Both the position numbers and the translations under genes were made by a program. From NCBI RefSeq assembly GCF_002095575.1, contig NZ_MLJJ01000006.1:89634-153633 (forward strand): DNA of 64,000 nucleotides, written 5' to 3'. The stretch's first letter is position 1, and every line of letters starts with the position of its first letter. This document shows positions 9,001-17,650 of the stretch, in pieces. This DNA comes from Pantoea septica (GTDB lineage: Bacteria > Pseudomonadota > Gammaproteobacteria > Enterobacterales > Enterobacteriaceae). The notes below the pieces were generated by a model that saw only the letters and a list, made by a program, of their open reading frames with translations, did no database searches and was not told the DNA's origin.

Positions 9001-10227
9001 TTAGCCCTGCAGCAGAGACAGAACCTGCTGCGGAACCTGGTTAGCTTTCGCCAACACGGAGTTACCCGCCTGCTGGATGATCTGCGCTTTAGACATGTTT
9101 GAAACTTCGGTCGCGTAGTCAGCATCCTGAATACGAGACTGTGCTTCAGACAGGTTAGTGGTGGTGTTGTTCAGGTTAGTGACCGCTGAATCCAGACGGT
9201 TCTGAATCGCACCCAGTGAAGAACGGAATTTGTCTACGCTGGCGATTGCTTCGTCCAGCTTGGCCAGTGGGTCAGTAGTTGAACCAGAAACCATATTACT
9301 CAGATTCAGCTTAGAGGTATCCAGATTAAATGCTGCTGTGGTTGGAGTAGTAGTCGTGTCAGCATCTTTAGGATCTAAAGCAATATAATAATCTTTTGCG
9401 ACACCAGTTGAAGACGCTGAGTCATATTCACTTTCGAAGCCATTTGCTTTAAGGCTGTTCACCTCTGAAGCGCTACCTGGCGTGATGGTGACTTTGGCAA
9501 ACAGGTTGCCATTATCATCCGCAACGGCGGTGCTACCAATTGAAATGCTGCCAGCAGCAACACCAAGACGGGTTGCAAGATCGTCACCAGTCGCAGCTTC
9601 AGTTACTGAAGTTGTCGTGATCTTTGTAGTATCGCCATAGTAGGACTTCAGGTTAGCGGCAGAAGGCCCAGTCATGGTTCCTGTTTTACTTACTGGTCCG
9701 GTAACGTTGAAAGTATTCAGACCTAAAGTTGATGAATCAATTTTCTTCAAATCGATTGAAATGGTTTCACCATCATTTGCACCGACCTGAATCTTCATTG
9801 AACCGTCTTTCGCCAGTACGTTTACGCCGTTGAACTGGGTTGTGCCAGAAACACGGTCAATTTCGTCCAGACGTGATTTGATTTCGTCCTGAATTGAAGA
9901 TTTGTCAGAATCGGAGTTGGTGCCGTTCTGCGCCTGTACGGTCAGTTCACGGATACGCTGCAAGTTGTTGTTGATTTCTGACAGCGCGCCTTCAGTGGTC
10001 TGCGCAGCAGAGATACCGTCGTTGGCGTTACGTGCCGCCTGAGTCAGGCCCTTGATGTTAGAGGTGAAACGGTTGGCAATTGCCTGACCCGCAGCGTCAT
10101 CTTTCGCGCTGTTGATACGAAGACCAGAAGACAGACGCTCGATAGAGGTAGACAGAGCGGACTGGTTCTTGTTGATGTTGTTCTGAGTGATCAGCGAGAG
10201 GCTGTTGGTATTAATGACTTGGGCCAT
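9001..10227 (-). CDS. fliC: Flagellin
   Basis: The 408-residue filament subunit. The conserved D0/D1 N-terminus (MAQVINTNSLSLITQNNINK, SSGLRINSAKDDAAGQAIANR) and C-terminus (NQVPQQVLSLLQG) flank a rather short variable domain at about residues 175-300. The variable part contains several lysines, potential substrates of the adjacent FliB. A sigma-28 promoter lies upstream and a terminator directly downstream. Confidence 0.98.
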   Translation of the reverse strand: MAQVINTNSLSLITQNNINKNQSALSTSIERLSSGLRINSAKDDAAGQAIANRFTSNIKGLTQAARNANDGISAAQTTEGALSEINNNLQRIRELTVQAQNGTNSDSDKSSIQDEIKSRLDEIDRVSGTTQFNGVNVLAKDGSMKIQVGANDGETISIDLKKIDSSTLGLNTFNVTGPVSKTGTMTGPSAANLKSYYGDTTKITTTSVTEAATGDDLATRLGVAAGSISIGSTAVADDNGNLFAKVTITPGSASEVNSLKANGFESEYDSASSTGVAKDYYIALDPKDADTTTTPTTAAFNLDTSKLNLSNMVSGSTTDPLAKLDEAIASVDKFRSSLGAIQNRLDSAVTNLNNTTTNLSEAQSRIQDADYATEVSNMSKAQIIQQAGNSVLAKANQVPQQVLSLLQG

Positions 10228-10304
10228 GATAAATATTCCTGTTAATCAAGTCTTTCGGTTAAGGTGTGGGCTTCAACCCGCCGGCTTCAGCGCCGTCAAA
10301 GTTG

Positions 10305-10331
10305 TTATCGTCTGCCCTTAAACAACCTTTA
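10305..10331 (-). promoter_or_regulatory. Sigma-28 promoter of fliC
   Basis: On the minus strand TAAAGGTT (10331-10324), an 11-base spacer and GACGATAA (10312-10305) match the sigma-28 consensus TAAAGTTT-N11-GCCGATAA. The predicted leader before the fliC ATG is about 65-70 bases. Confidence 0.9.
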
Positions 10332-10495
10332 GAATTTTTTTAGTACCAGGTGAAATTTTTTTCCTTCAACCTGTCACGCTTATCTTTATCGCCCTCGCCC
10401 GCCACTTCTTTAGCAGAAAATCACTTCCTTTCTAGCCGTTGAAATACCCTTCTCTATATACGCTATTCGCTTTATCGCGCAGTGATGAATAACTT

Positions 10496-10522
10496 TAAAC
10501 TTTCCCTATTCGCAGCCGATAA
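10496..10522 (+). promoter_or_regulatory. Sigma-28 promoter of fliDST
   Basis: TAAACTTT (10496-10503), an 11-base spacer and a perfect GCCGATAA (10515-10522). It overlaps an in-frame upstream ATG at 10482, so that ATG cannot be the fliD start. Confidence 0.92.
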
Positions 10523-10565
10523 CCCCGGTATTCACTCTCCGTGTCGACATGATAAGGAAACAAAC

Positions 10566-11987
10566 ATGGCAAGTATCACTAACCTGGGTGTCGGTTCAGG
10601 CCTTAACTTAAGCGATATCTTAGACAGTATGCAGACGGCGGAAAAAGCCGCGCTGACCCCGATTTCTAAACAGCAGTCCTCCTATACCGCTAAACTGAGC
10701 GCCTACGCGACGCTGAAAAGCGCGCTGACCACCTTTCAGACAGCGAACACCACGCTGAATAACGCCAGCCTGTTTAGCGCCACGACGGCCACCAGCTCCT
10801 CCAGCGCCTTTAGCGCGACCACATCTGGCAGCACCGTCGCGGCAGGCAAGTACACTATTAGCGTGACGCAGCTGGCGCAGGCGCAAACCCTGACCTCGGC
10901 GGTACAGAGCAGCAACACCGCCGCGCTGGGCGACAGCTCGGCCAGCAGCCGCACGCTGAGCATCGCGCTGGCGGACGGATCCAGCAAAGATATTACGCTG
11001 ACCAGCGCGCAGACCTCGCTGACCGGCATGCGCGACGCGATCAACGGCGCCAGCGCAGGCGTTACCGCCAGCATTATCAAGGTTGGGGATGGCAGCTACC
11101 GTCTTTCGGTGAGCGCGAATGAGAGTGGTTCAGGCAAAGCGGTCAGCACCATTAAAGTCACCGGCGACGATACGCTTGCGGGCATCGTCGGCTACGACGC
11201 CAGCGCCACCAGTAATGGGATGACCGAAAGCGTCACGGCGCAGAATGCCAAGCTGACGGTCAATAACGTCGCTATCGAGAGCAGCAGCAACACCATCAGC
11301 GACGCGCTGGAAGGCATTACGCTGAATCTCAGCGACGTCACCAGCGGCACCCAGACGCTGACGATCGCCTCCGATACCACCAAAGCCAACGCCGCTATCA
11401 CCGGCTGGGTCTCCGCCTACAACACCCTGCAGGACACCTTTTCCAGCCTGACCAAATATACCGCGGTGGATGTGGGCGCGGACTCGCAGGACAGCAGCAA
11501 CGGCGCGCTGCTGGGCGACAGCACCTTGCGCACCATTCAGAACCAGCTGAAGAGCCTGCTGACCAATGCCGCCAGCTCCTCGACCTTCAAAACCATGGCG
11601 CAGATCGGCGTGACCTCCAACCCGACCACCGGGCAGCTGGAAGTCGACTCTGACAAGCTGAGCAAAAGCCTGAAAAACAATATGTCGGACGTGAAAGAGA
11701 TGATTATCGGCGACGGCAAAACCACCGGCATCGCCACCACCGTCTCCAGCAACCTGACCAGCTGGCTCTCCAGCACCGGCATTGTGCAGTCGGCCACCGA
11801 CGGCGTCAGCAAGACGCTTAACGCCCTGACCGTCCAGTACAACTCGGTCAACGATCGTATCAACGACACCATTACGCGTCTGAAAACCCAGTTTACCCAG
11901 CTCGACGTGGTGATGAGTTCGCTTAACCAGACCAGCAGCTACCTGACGCAGCAGTTCGACACCTCGAACTCCAGCTCCAAAAGCTGA
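10566..11987 (+). CDS. fliD: Flagellar filament cap protein
   Basis: The 473-residue cap that assists flagellin polymerisation at the filament tip. The start at 10566 (MASITNLGVGSGLNL) follows AAGGA and lies downstream of the sigma-28 promoter. The N- and C-terminal coiled-coil regions (LDSMQTAEKAALTPI; LKTQFTQLDVVMSSLNQTSS) are conserved. The middle is rich in Ser, Thr and Ala, as usual in this family. Confidence 0.97.
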   Translation: MASITNLGVGSGLNLSDILDSMQTAEKAALTPISKQQSSYTAKLSAYATLKSALTTFQTANTTLNNASLFSATTATSSSSAFSATTSGSTVAAGKYTISVTQLAQAQTLTSAVQSSNTAALGDSSASSRTLSIALADGSSKDITLTSAQTSLTGMRDAINGASAGVTASIIKVGDGSYRLSVSANESGSGKAVSTIKVTGDDTLAGIVGYDASATSNGMTESVTAQNAKLTVNNVAIESSSNTISDALEGITLNLSDVTSGTQTLTIASDTTKANAAITGWVSAYNTLQDTFSSLTKYTAVDVGADSQDSSNGALLGDSTLRTIQNQLKSLLTNAASSSTFKTMAQIGVTSNPTTGQLEVDSDKLSKSLKNNMSDVKEMIIGDGKTTGIATTVSSNLTSWLSSTGIVQSATDGVSKTLNALTVQYNSVNDRINDTITRLKTQFTQLDVVMSSLNQTSSYLTQQFDTSNSSSKS

Positions 11988-12005
11988 TTTTAAAAAGGAG
12001 TGATC

Positions 12006-12416
12006 ATGTACACCGCAAACGGCACGCAGGCCTATGCAAAAATCGGCGTCGAGAGCGCCGTCATGAGCGCGAATCCGCATCAGCTGGTCAACATGCTGTT
12101 CGAGGGCGCGCTGAGCGCGCTGGTGCGCGCCCGCCTGTTTATGCAGGACGGCAATATTGAGGGAAAAGGTCTTTCCCTTTCGAAGGCCATTAATATTATT
12201 GAAAACGGGCTTAAGCAGGGTCTCGAAGAAGAGAGCGGCGACGAGCTCACCACCAACTTGATTTCGCTTTACGCCTACATGGTGCGGCGACTCCTGCAGG
12301 CGAATTTACGCAACGACGTGGAGGCCATTGTTGAGGTCGAAGCGCTGCTGCGCAATATCGCTGACGCATGGAAGGAAATCGCCCAGCCTCAACCTCTGAT
12401 TCAGGACGCCGTTTAA
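12006..12416 (+). CDS. fliS: Flagellin export chaperone
   Basis: A 136-residue chaperone that binds the flagellin C-terminus in the cytosol; the length equals E. coli FliS. Conserved runs include SAVMSANPHQLVNMLFEGAL and YMVRRLLQANLRNDV. The start ATG at 12006 follows AAGGAG at five bases. It lies 18 bp after fliD and its stop overlaps the fliT ATG by one base. Confidence 0.97.
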   Translation: MYTANGTQAYAKIGVESAVMSANPHQLVNMLFEGALSALVRARLFMQDGNIEGKGLSLSKAINIIENGLKQGLEEESGDELTTNLISLYAYMVRRLLQANLRNDVEAIVEVEALLRNIADAWKEIAQPQPLIQDAV

Positions 12417-12784
12417 TGATACTAGCACCGCAACTGATTACCATTTACCAGCAGTTACTCGATCTCAGCCAGCAAATGCTGCGACTTGCGGCCGAGGGCG
12501 AATGGGATGATTTGATCAAAAAGGAAGTTGATTACGTCAGCGCGGTGCAACGGCTGGCGCGATCGACCGAAGCCGCCTCGCCTTCCGTACAGGCGCAGGA
12601 GCAGCTGCGTCCGGTACTGCGCCATATTCTTGATAACGAAAGCGAAGTGAAGCGCCTGCTGCAGGAACGCATGAACGAGCTTTCCACGATGGTTAATCAG
12701 AACACCCGTCAGAAATCGGTGCTTAACGCCTACGGCAAACAGGGCAGCGTGATGGTGCCGATGGAGAACCAGCCGCTCTCCTGA
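12416..12784 (+). CDS. fliT: Flagellar export chaperone FliT
   Basis: A 122-residue helical protein, chaperone of FliD and an antagonist of FlhDC in enterobacteria. The start at 12416 ([14 protein letters not shown]) is coupled to the fliS stop (TAATG). The longer frame, opening at 12368 inside fliS, is not needed. A terminator follows immediately. Confidence 0.92.
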   Translation: MILAPQLITIYQQLLDLSQQMLRLAAEGEWDDLIKKEVDYVSAVQRLARSTEAASPSVQAQEQLRPVLRHILDNESEVKRLLQERMNELSTMVNQNTRQKSVLNAYGKQGSVMVPMENQPLS

Positions 12785-12791
12785 TTCTGAA

Positions 12792-12840
12792 ACGCACCGC
12801 GACAGAGAAAATAACTCTTCTGCCGGTGCGTCTTTTTTTC
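12792..12840 (+). terminator. Terminator of fliDST
   Basis: ACGCACCG (12792-12799) pairs with CGGTGCGT (12824-12831). Partly complementary bases inside the 24-base loop extend the stem, and a run of seven T follows. Confidence 0.85.
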
Positions 12841-12884
12841 GCCGTGCTCCATACTTGCTTTTCCTTCCCGCTGGAGCACAGCCA

Positions 12885-14366
12885 ATGCACAACCCGACGT
12901 TATTGCAATTCTTTCACTGGTATTACCCGGATGGCGGCCAGCTTTGGCCTGAAGTCGCTGAAAAAGCGGCCTGGCTGAGCGAGATCGGCATTACTATGAC
13001 CTGGCTGCCGCCTGCTTATAAAGGCGAATCAGGCGGCTATTCGGTGGGATACGACAGCTACGATCTCTTTGACCTGGGCGAATTCGATCAGAAAGGCAGC
13101 GTCGCCACCAAATATGGCGACAAGCAACAGCTGCAGGCCGCCGTGGACGCATTGCGCGCCCACAATCTCGGCGTGCTGCTGGACGTGGTGGTGAACCATA
13201 AGATGGGCGCCGACGAGAAAGAGCGCGTGCGCGTTAACCGCGTCAACCCCGACAACCGCGACGACATCAGCGACGAAGTGATTGAATGCGAAGCCTGGAC
13301 GCGCTTTAGCTTCCCGGCGCGCGCGGGCGAATATTCCAAATTCGTCTGGGACTATAAATGCTTTAGCGGCGTCGACCATATCGAAAATCCGGATGAGAAC
13401 GGCGTCTTCAAGATCGTTAACGACTACACCGCCGACGGCTGGAACGATCAGGTCGACAGCGAGCTGGGCAATTTCGATTACCTGATGGGCGCCAATATCG
13501 ACTTCCGCAATAACGCCGTGCGCGAAGAGCTGAAATACTGGGCGCGCTGGGTCAGGGAGCAGCTGCCCTGCACCGGCTTCCGCCTTGATGCGGTGAAGCA
13601 TATTCCCGCCTGGTTCTACAAAGAGTGGATCGATCACGTTCAGGAAGTGGCCGACGAGCCGATGTTTATCGTCGCTGAGTACTGGTCGTTCGAGACCGAC
13701 AAGCTGCTGGAGTATATCCAGCAGGTCGAGGGCAAAACCCTGCTGTTCGACGCGCCGCTGCATATGAATTTTCATCAGGCTTCCACCCAGGGCAGCGACT
13801 ACGATCTCAGCCAGATCTTCGCTAATTCGCTGGTGCAGGCCGATCCCTGGCATGCGGTTACCATTGTCGCCAACCATGACACGCAGCCGCTGCAGTCGCT
13901 GGAGGCGCCGGTCGAGGCCTGGTTCAAGCCGCTCGCCTACGCGTTGATTCTGCTGCGCGAGCAAGGCGTGCCGACGGTGTTTTATCCCGACCTGTTCGGC
14001 GCCAGCTACGAAGATGAAGGCGGCGACGGCGAAACCCACCGCGTCGAGATGCCCGCCATTCCGGAACTGGAAGCGCTGATCCGCGCTCGTCAGGCTTACG
14101 GCTGGGGGGCGCAGACGGACTATTTCGATCATCCCAACTGCGTCGCGTTCAGCCGCAGCGGCACCGCTGAGCAGCCGGGCTGCATCGTGATTATGTCGAA
14201 CGGCGAAGAAGGTGAAAAAAGCGTGGCGATGGGCGACGGCTTTGCCGGTAAAGCGTGGCGCGACTATTTAGGTCATCGCGACGAGATCCTCACCGCGGAT
14301 GAACAGGGCACGGTAGTGGTGCGCTGTAACGGCGGCAGCGTCAGCGTCTGGGTGCTGGCGGAGTAA
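12885..14366 (+). CDS. amyA: Cytoplasmic alpha-amylase
   Basis: A 493-residue GH13 enzyme closely following E. coli AmyA (495 residues). The catalytic set is visible: nucleophile Asp in GFRLDAVKH, acid/base Glu in VAEYW and the third Asp in VANHDTQP. There is no signal peptide. The start at 12885 ([15 protein letters not shown]) has GGAG eight bases upstream; the frame opens earlier, but that extension lies outside the family. It follows fliT as in E. coli. Confidence 0.96.
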   Translation: MHNPTLLQFFHWYYPDGGQLWPEVAEKAAWLSEIGITMTWLPPAYKGESGGYSVGYDSYDLFDLGEFDQKGSVATKYGDKQQLQAAVDALRAHNLGVLLDVVVNHKMGADEKERVRVNRVNPDNRDDISDEVIECEAWTRFSFPARAGEYSKFVWDYKCFSGVDHIENPDENGVFKIVNDYTADGWNDQVDSELGNFDYLMGANIDFRNNAVREELKYWARWVREQLPCTGFRLDAVKHIPAWFYKEWIDHVQEVADEPMFIVAEYWSFETDKLLEYIQQVEGKTLLFDAPLHMNFHQASTQGSDYDLSQIFANSLVQADPWHAVTIVANHDTQPLQSLEAPVEAWFKPLAYALILLREQGVPTVFYPDLFGASYEDEGGDGETHRVEMPAIPELEALIRARQAYGWGAQTDYFDHPNCVAFSRSGTAEQPGCIVIMSNGEEGEKSVAMGDGFAGKAWRDYLGHRDEILTADEQGTVVVRCNGGSVSVWVLAE

Positions 14367-14415
14367 CGTAACGCGCCTTATTCTGTCGCAGCTGACGGAA
14401 TAAGGCGCGGCGGGA

Positions 14416-14895
14416 TCACTGCTTGTTTTCGTTCGCCTGAGTGATGGCGGACTTCAGGATTTCTGGTTCGATATTCTGAATAACGGCCGCGTCTGGCTGT
14501 TTCGCCACTTCATCCAGCGCCTGCTGGCACTCTACCGTCGGACGCTCGACCTTACGCAGCGTCAGCCCGTCATAGCGCAGCTCGCCGCCATCCAGCTCTA
14601 AAGGCATGACGCGCGACTGGCGATTGACGTTAACGTAATCGCCGCTGAGCAGCGTCAGCTTGCCTGGCTTGGCGATAACGCGCATCCACTGGCGGCAGTC
14701 AAGCGTACTGCCGTCCGCGTTGACGATCAGACTGCCCAGCGCGCGATCGCTGCGCAACCCGCTCTGCGGGCCGACCGTTTGCCAGATGCCCTGCAGGCTG
14801 GCGGGCGCCGGCGTCTGCACCGCGTCCTGATAGCTGTTGATTTGCGCACAGCCGGCCAGCGCCAGCGCGGCCGTCGTCAGCATCCACTTTTTCAT
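14416..14895 (-). CDS. yedD: YedD-like lipoprotein
   Basis: A 159-residue outer-membrane-type lipoprotein with signal MKKWMLTTAALALAGC, lipobox LAGC. The body matches E. coli YedD (KTPAP/QTPAP, GSLIV, LDCRQWQRVIA-like, PGKLTL). The C-terminus is about 20 residues longer than the E. coli protein. The start at 14895 is preceded by AGGGA. Function unknown. It converges on amyA, as in E. coli. Confidence 0.88.
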   Translation of the reverse strand: MKKWMLTTAALALAGCAQINSYQDAVQTPAPASLQGIWQTVGPQSGLRSDRALGSLIVNADGSTLDCRQWMRVIAKPGKLTLLSGDYVNVNRQSRVMPLELDGGELRYDGLTLRKVERPTVECQQALDEVAKQPDAAVIQNIEPEILKSAITQANENKQ

Positions 14896-15090
14896 CGTTA
14901 ATCCCTGAGATCGCTTCAATGGCGGCTAAGTTATAATTTTTCGCCTGCTTTCCGCAAGCTATCTGCGCCCTGCTTCGCCTCGCGCGGCCACTTTTTTTCC
15001 TCCGCTTCGCTGTTTAACGGCGTCCTGACAAGGGCTGGAGGGTGAGTTACACTGGCGCGCTGCACCGCAATTAATCTTTCAGGAAACCTT

Positions 15091-15414
15091 ATGAAAACGC
15101 CAGAAGCCTACTACGCGCAGGCGCGCGAGATGTTTTTTACCGCCCATGCCGATTTTCAGGCCGCGCTCGATGAACTGACGGAGAGCGACGCGCGCCATGC
15201 CAATATGTCGCTGCGCCAGCTGCGCGAATGGCATGCGGAACGTATTTACGCCGCTTTCCTGCGCCAGAAAAATCTCGACGGCATGATCTTCTCTATTCAG
15301 CTAGCCGAGCCTGATAAAGCGGTGGCTGCCGAAGCCATTGAAAACTATCTTAAATCGCATGCAGAATCGCTGGGAATGACCTGGGAAGAGTTCTGCATCA
15401 AGAACGAGCTTTAA
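15091..15414 (+). CDS. Small conserved protein, possibly DUF6388
   Basis: 107 residues, mostly helical and charged, no signal or membrane segment. The pattern (YYAQAREMFFTAHADFQAAL, ANMSLRQLREWHAERIYAAF, NLDGMIFSIQLAEPD) resembles what I remember of DUF6388, but I cannot confirm this. The start ATG has AGGAAAC upstream. Function unknown. Confidence 0.7.
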   Translation: MKTPEAYYAQAREMFFTAHADFQAALDELTESDARHANMSLRQLREWHAERIYAAFLRQKNLDGMIFSIQLAEPDKAVAAEAIENYLKSHAESLGMTWEEFCIKNEL

Positions 15415-15464
15415 CCGGTCGAAAGGGGCAACACCTCCAACCAGTAAAATAAATCGGGATTAAA

Positions 15465-15492
15465 TTGTACAAGAAGACAAAACTTGTATAAG
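15465..15492 (+). promoter_or_regulatory. Sigma-70 promoter of candidate sRNA
   Basis: TTGTAC (15465-15470), a 16-base spacer and TATAAG (15487-15492). A start at about 15499 would place the first RNA hairpin directly at the 5' end. Confidence 0.65.
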
Positions 15493-15498
15493 TTTACT

Positions 15499-15595
15499 GC
15501 ACGACTTCGGTCGTGATTGTCCTTGAACGAATGGTGCGCTTGCACCGCCTCTGGAGGTGTTGCTGGATTTCCACCTCCAGAGGTTTGATTTTTTT
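15499..15595 (+). ncRNA. Candidate small RNA with three hairpins, about 95 nt
   Basis: Three consecutive hairpins follow a sigma-70-like promoter: CACGAC-TTCG-GTCGTG (15500-15515), GGTGC-GCTT-GCACC (15533-15546) and a perfect 12-bp stem CCTCTGGAGGTG (15548-15559) with 15572-15583, then TTTGATTTTTTT. The last is a strong Rho-independent terminator. The region has no coding frame with a ribosome site. I do not recognise it as any known enterobacterial sRNA. The final hairpin could instead only terminate the gene ending at 15414, but that would leave the first two stems unexplained. Confidence 0.6.
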
Positions 15596-15698
15596 CCTCT
15601 GTTACCCTTCTTACCTCCCGTTAATCTTCCCGGTTTTGCTATCAGAGACGAATTTGCGCACCACGCCGAAAAAAAAGCGTTCAATGCGCCTGAGAGGC

Positions 15699-15726
15699 TT
15701 GTCACTGGTTGGATTTACAGTATGAT
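15699..15726 (+). promoter_or_regulatory. Promoter of msgA with LexA box filling the spacer
   Basis: TTGTCA (15699-15704) and TATGAT (15721-15726) are 16 bp apart. The spacer is exactly CTGGTTGGATTTACAG (15705-15720), which fits the LexA pattern CTG-N10-CAG. LexA bound there would block RNA polymerase directly. Confidence 0.75.
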
Positions 15727-15745
15727 GTGCCAGCGAATTTCTTCC

Positions 15746-15761
15746 CTGTATGGAATACCAG
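15746..15761 (+). promoter_or_regulatory. Second LexA box, abutting the msgA start
   Basis: CTGTATGGAATACCAG (15746-15761) is a CTG-N10-CAG box one base before the ATG. Its centre is 41 bp from the first box, close to four helical turns, so two LexA dimers would bind on the same DNA face. Confidence 0.8.
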
Positions 15762-15762
15762 T

Positions 15763-16002
15763 ATGTTTGTGGAATTGATTTACGATAAGCGTAACGTAGC
15801 CGGCCTGCCAGGCGCGCGTGAGATGATTTTACGGGAGCTGGAAAAGCGCGTTCAACGCGTCTTCCCGGAGATTGAGGTGCGCGTAAAGCCAATGGAGCGC
15901 AACGCCATCGAAACCGACCTGAGCAAGAACGATAAGGCCACGGTGGCGCGCATTGTCGAAGAGATGTTTGACGAGGCGGAAATGTGGCTGGTGGCCGACT
16001 AA
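15763..16002 (+). CDS. msgA: DinI-like family protein, MsgA homologue
   Basis: 79 residues starting MFVELIYDKRNVAGLPGARE and ending FDEAEMWLVAD, matching Salmonella MsgA/DinI-like proteins. DinI stabilises RecA filaments; MsgA was described as a macrophage-survival gene. The frame opens at a TTG at 15709, but that lies within the promoter, so ATG 15763 is taken. Shine-Dalgarno pairing is weak (GGAA within the second LexA box). Two LexA boxes indicate SOS control. Confidence 0.9.
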   Translation: MFVELIYDKRNVAGLPGAREMILRELEKRVQRVFPEIEVRVKPMERNAIETDLSKNDKATVARIVEEMFDEAEMWLVAD

Positions 16003-16026
16003 GCGTCGACCACCGCCGGAGCAGGA

Positions 16027-16293
16027 CTACTTCTCCTGCTCGCTGTGGTTAATGGCGATTTCGATATCCTGAATCACAGCGTCTAAGTCATCCAGCAGCG
16101 TGCCCTGTTTGTTCAGCAGCGCATCAATGCGTGCGGCAAATTCCGGATCTTTATATTCGCCGGCATCGAACGCGAGCCAGTGGCTGGAGAGGGTTTCTGT
16201 ATTGGTCTGCGCATAGTGGCGCATCTCTTTCAGCTGCGAGGTCACATCGCGCAGGTAGTCAGTTTTGCTTTTCGTTTCCACTGAATCACTCAT
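16027..16293 (-). CDS. Small acidic helical protein, unknown
   Basis: 88 residues (MSDSVETKSKTDYLRDVTSQ...), acidic, predicted helical with heptad-like runs in the second half (IDALLNKQGTLLDDLDAVIQDIEIAI). No signal or membrane segment. AAGGAA precedes the ATG. It converges on msgA with 24 bp between stop codons. I do not recognise the family. Confidence 0.7.
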   Translation of the reverse strand: MSDSVETKSKTDYLRDVTSQLKEMRHYAQTNTETLSSHWLAFDAGEYKDPEFAARIDALLNKQGTLLDDLDAVIQDIEIAINHSEQEK

Positions 16294-16471
16294 GCTGTTT
16301 TTCCTTTTGCTGTTTTAACCAATAAATATCTCGCGTGAATGATTAAAGGTAGTGGAATATAACGAAGCCGCCTTAAGAATATTCGGAAGTGGCCCCTGAC
16401 CCTCTCGATTTCTGGCTCAGGCGCCTGCTCTTCTTTAGCCCAGCCTTATCGCCAGAAGCGCCCTCTTGATA

Positions 16472-16500
16472 AAAAAACAGGGGACGCATTGTCCCCTTTG
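16472..16500 (-). terminator. Terminator of the three-gene membrane operon
   Basis: AGGGGAC (16479-16485) pairs with GTCCCCT (16491-16497) across GCATT. On the minus strand a run of seven T follows. It lies 20 bp after the stop of the Ala/Pro-rich gene. Confidence 0.85.
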
Positions 16501-16519
16501 GTGCCTTACCGCTCAGTTA

Positions 16520-17323
16520 TTAGAGATATTTACGCGCCAGTTCGAATAACTCCTTTCTGGCCGCCGTGCCCAGATGCTCAATCCCTTGCTGCACAAAATC
16601 AAAAGCGGCGCCGAAATCTTTTACCCCTGCGCTGAAGTCGCTTTGCTCCTCTTTCCCGGCAGGCTGAGCAGACGACAACACAGCAGGCGCAGCGCTGGTG
16701 GAAGCGGCTACGGGCGCCGTTTCCTGAACAGCAGCGTTAACAGCCTGCGCGCTGGCCTGCTGGGCAGCGGCATCCGCCACGGGTGTCTGCGCCTGGGGTT
16801 GCGCATCGGCGGCAGCGTCTGTCGCAGCTGGCTGATCGACGGCCTGAGCGGTCGCATCGGAGGGCGCGCCCTGCTCTGCGGGCTGGGGCGCTGCTGCTGC
16901 GGCCTCTGGGGCCGCAGACTGTGCGGCAGCAGCGTCGGGCGTTGCAGCCTGCTCCGCAGCCTGTGCCGCAGCAGCGTCGGGCGCAGCAGCCTGACCCGCA
17001 GCCTGTGAGGCTGAAGCGTCGGGCCCAGCGTTCTGATCCGCCGATGGCGACGGCGTATGCTGCGCCGTCGCATCCGGCGCCACATGGGTTTCGCCCGGCG
17101 TCTCTTCAGAGGTGGCAGGCGCCACCGTTGAGGGAGAGGATAAACGCTGCAGCTGCGGATCGGTCGGCACATTGGCGTCCGGTATGGCAAACTGCGGCAG
17201 CTCGGCATCGCTTGCTGGCGTGGTTGAGTTAATGATGCTGGTATCGGTCATGGCAGACTCCTTAGTGATGATGAACGATCGGAGGGCATGAAAGCCTTCA
17301 CCAATCAGGTTAAAAATTCGCAT
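16520..17323 (-). CDS. Ala/Pro-rich protein, third gene of repressor-linked operon
   Basis: 267 residues with a long low-complexity middle of Ala, Gln, Pro and Asp (repeats such as AAAPDAAAAQAAEQAATPD) and a non-repetitive C-terminus of about 45 residues (FSAGVKDFGAAFDFVQQGIE...). Two starts are credible. ATG 17323, 12 bases after the upstream stop with GGGAGAG before it, adds an N-terminal MRIFNLIGEGFHALRSFI helix. ATG 17251 (MTDTSIINST) has its own AAGGAG and gives 243 residues. Composition suggests an extended linker between an anchor and a C-terminal domain. Family and function unknown. Confidence 0.7.
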   Translation of the reverse strand: MRIFNLIGEGFHALRSFIITKESAMTDTSIINSTTPASDAELPQFAIPDANVPTDPQLQRLSSPSTVAPATSEETPGETHVAPDATAQHTPSPSADQNAGPDASASQAAGQAAAPDAAAAQAAEQAATPDAAAAQSAAPEAAAAAPQPAEQGAPSDATAQAVDQPAATDAAADAQPQAQTPVADAAAQQASAQAVNAAVQETAPVAASTSAAPAVLSSAQPAGKEEQSDFSAGVKDFGAAFDFVQQGIEHLGTAARKELFELARKYL

Positions 17324-17335
17324 TAGACTCTCCCG

Positions 17336-17650
17336 TTAAGGCTTCGTAGCATTTTCATCCTGTATGACGACCCGCTTCACCTTGTCGACCGTCTGATCGG
17401 GTAGCGTATCCAGCTTTTTCTGAAGCACGTTCACCTGCTTCGAAAGCTCATCCACCTTGGCTTCACGTCGCGCGGCGGACTCGCGCGCTTCGCGCCGGAT
17501 ATCCTCAACGCGCTGATTAGCCGTGCTGCTGACGTATAAGAAAAGGATGGTCATCACAATGCATACCAACGACATGCCCAGCATCAGCACGCCGAGCATG
17601 ACTTTGCGCTTGTGGCTCACCGGTCTTATTTCACTGTGTATCTCGGCCAT
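17336..17650 (-). CDS. Bitopic membrane protein with coiled coil (second gene)
   Basis: 104 residues. A basic N-terminus is followed by one membrane segment (VMLGVLMLGMSLVCIVMTIL, about 17-40) and then a charged coiled coil (RVEDIRREARESAARREAKV...VNVLQKKLDTL). It overlaps the upstream gene by 20 bp and is followed 12 bp later by the Ala/Pro-rich gene, so the three are almost certainly co-translated. The fold resembles small spanin- or DUF-type anchors, but I cannot name a family. Confidence 0.7.
   Translation of the reverse strand: MAEIHSEIRPVSHKRKVMLGVLMLGMSLVCIVMTILFLYVSSTANQRVEDIRREARESAARREAKVDELSKQVNVLQKKLDTLPDQTVDKVKRVVIQDENATKP

Noticed and set aside
16720..17060. Ala-rich repeats as a CRISPR-like array or satellite
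   Set aside because: The repetition is at codon level inside a coding gene with irregular units; no spacers or constant repeat. No CRISPR array was seen anywhere.
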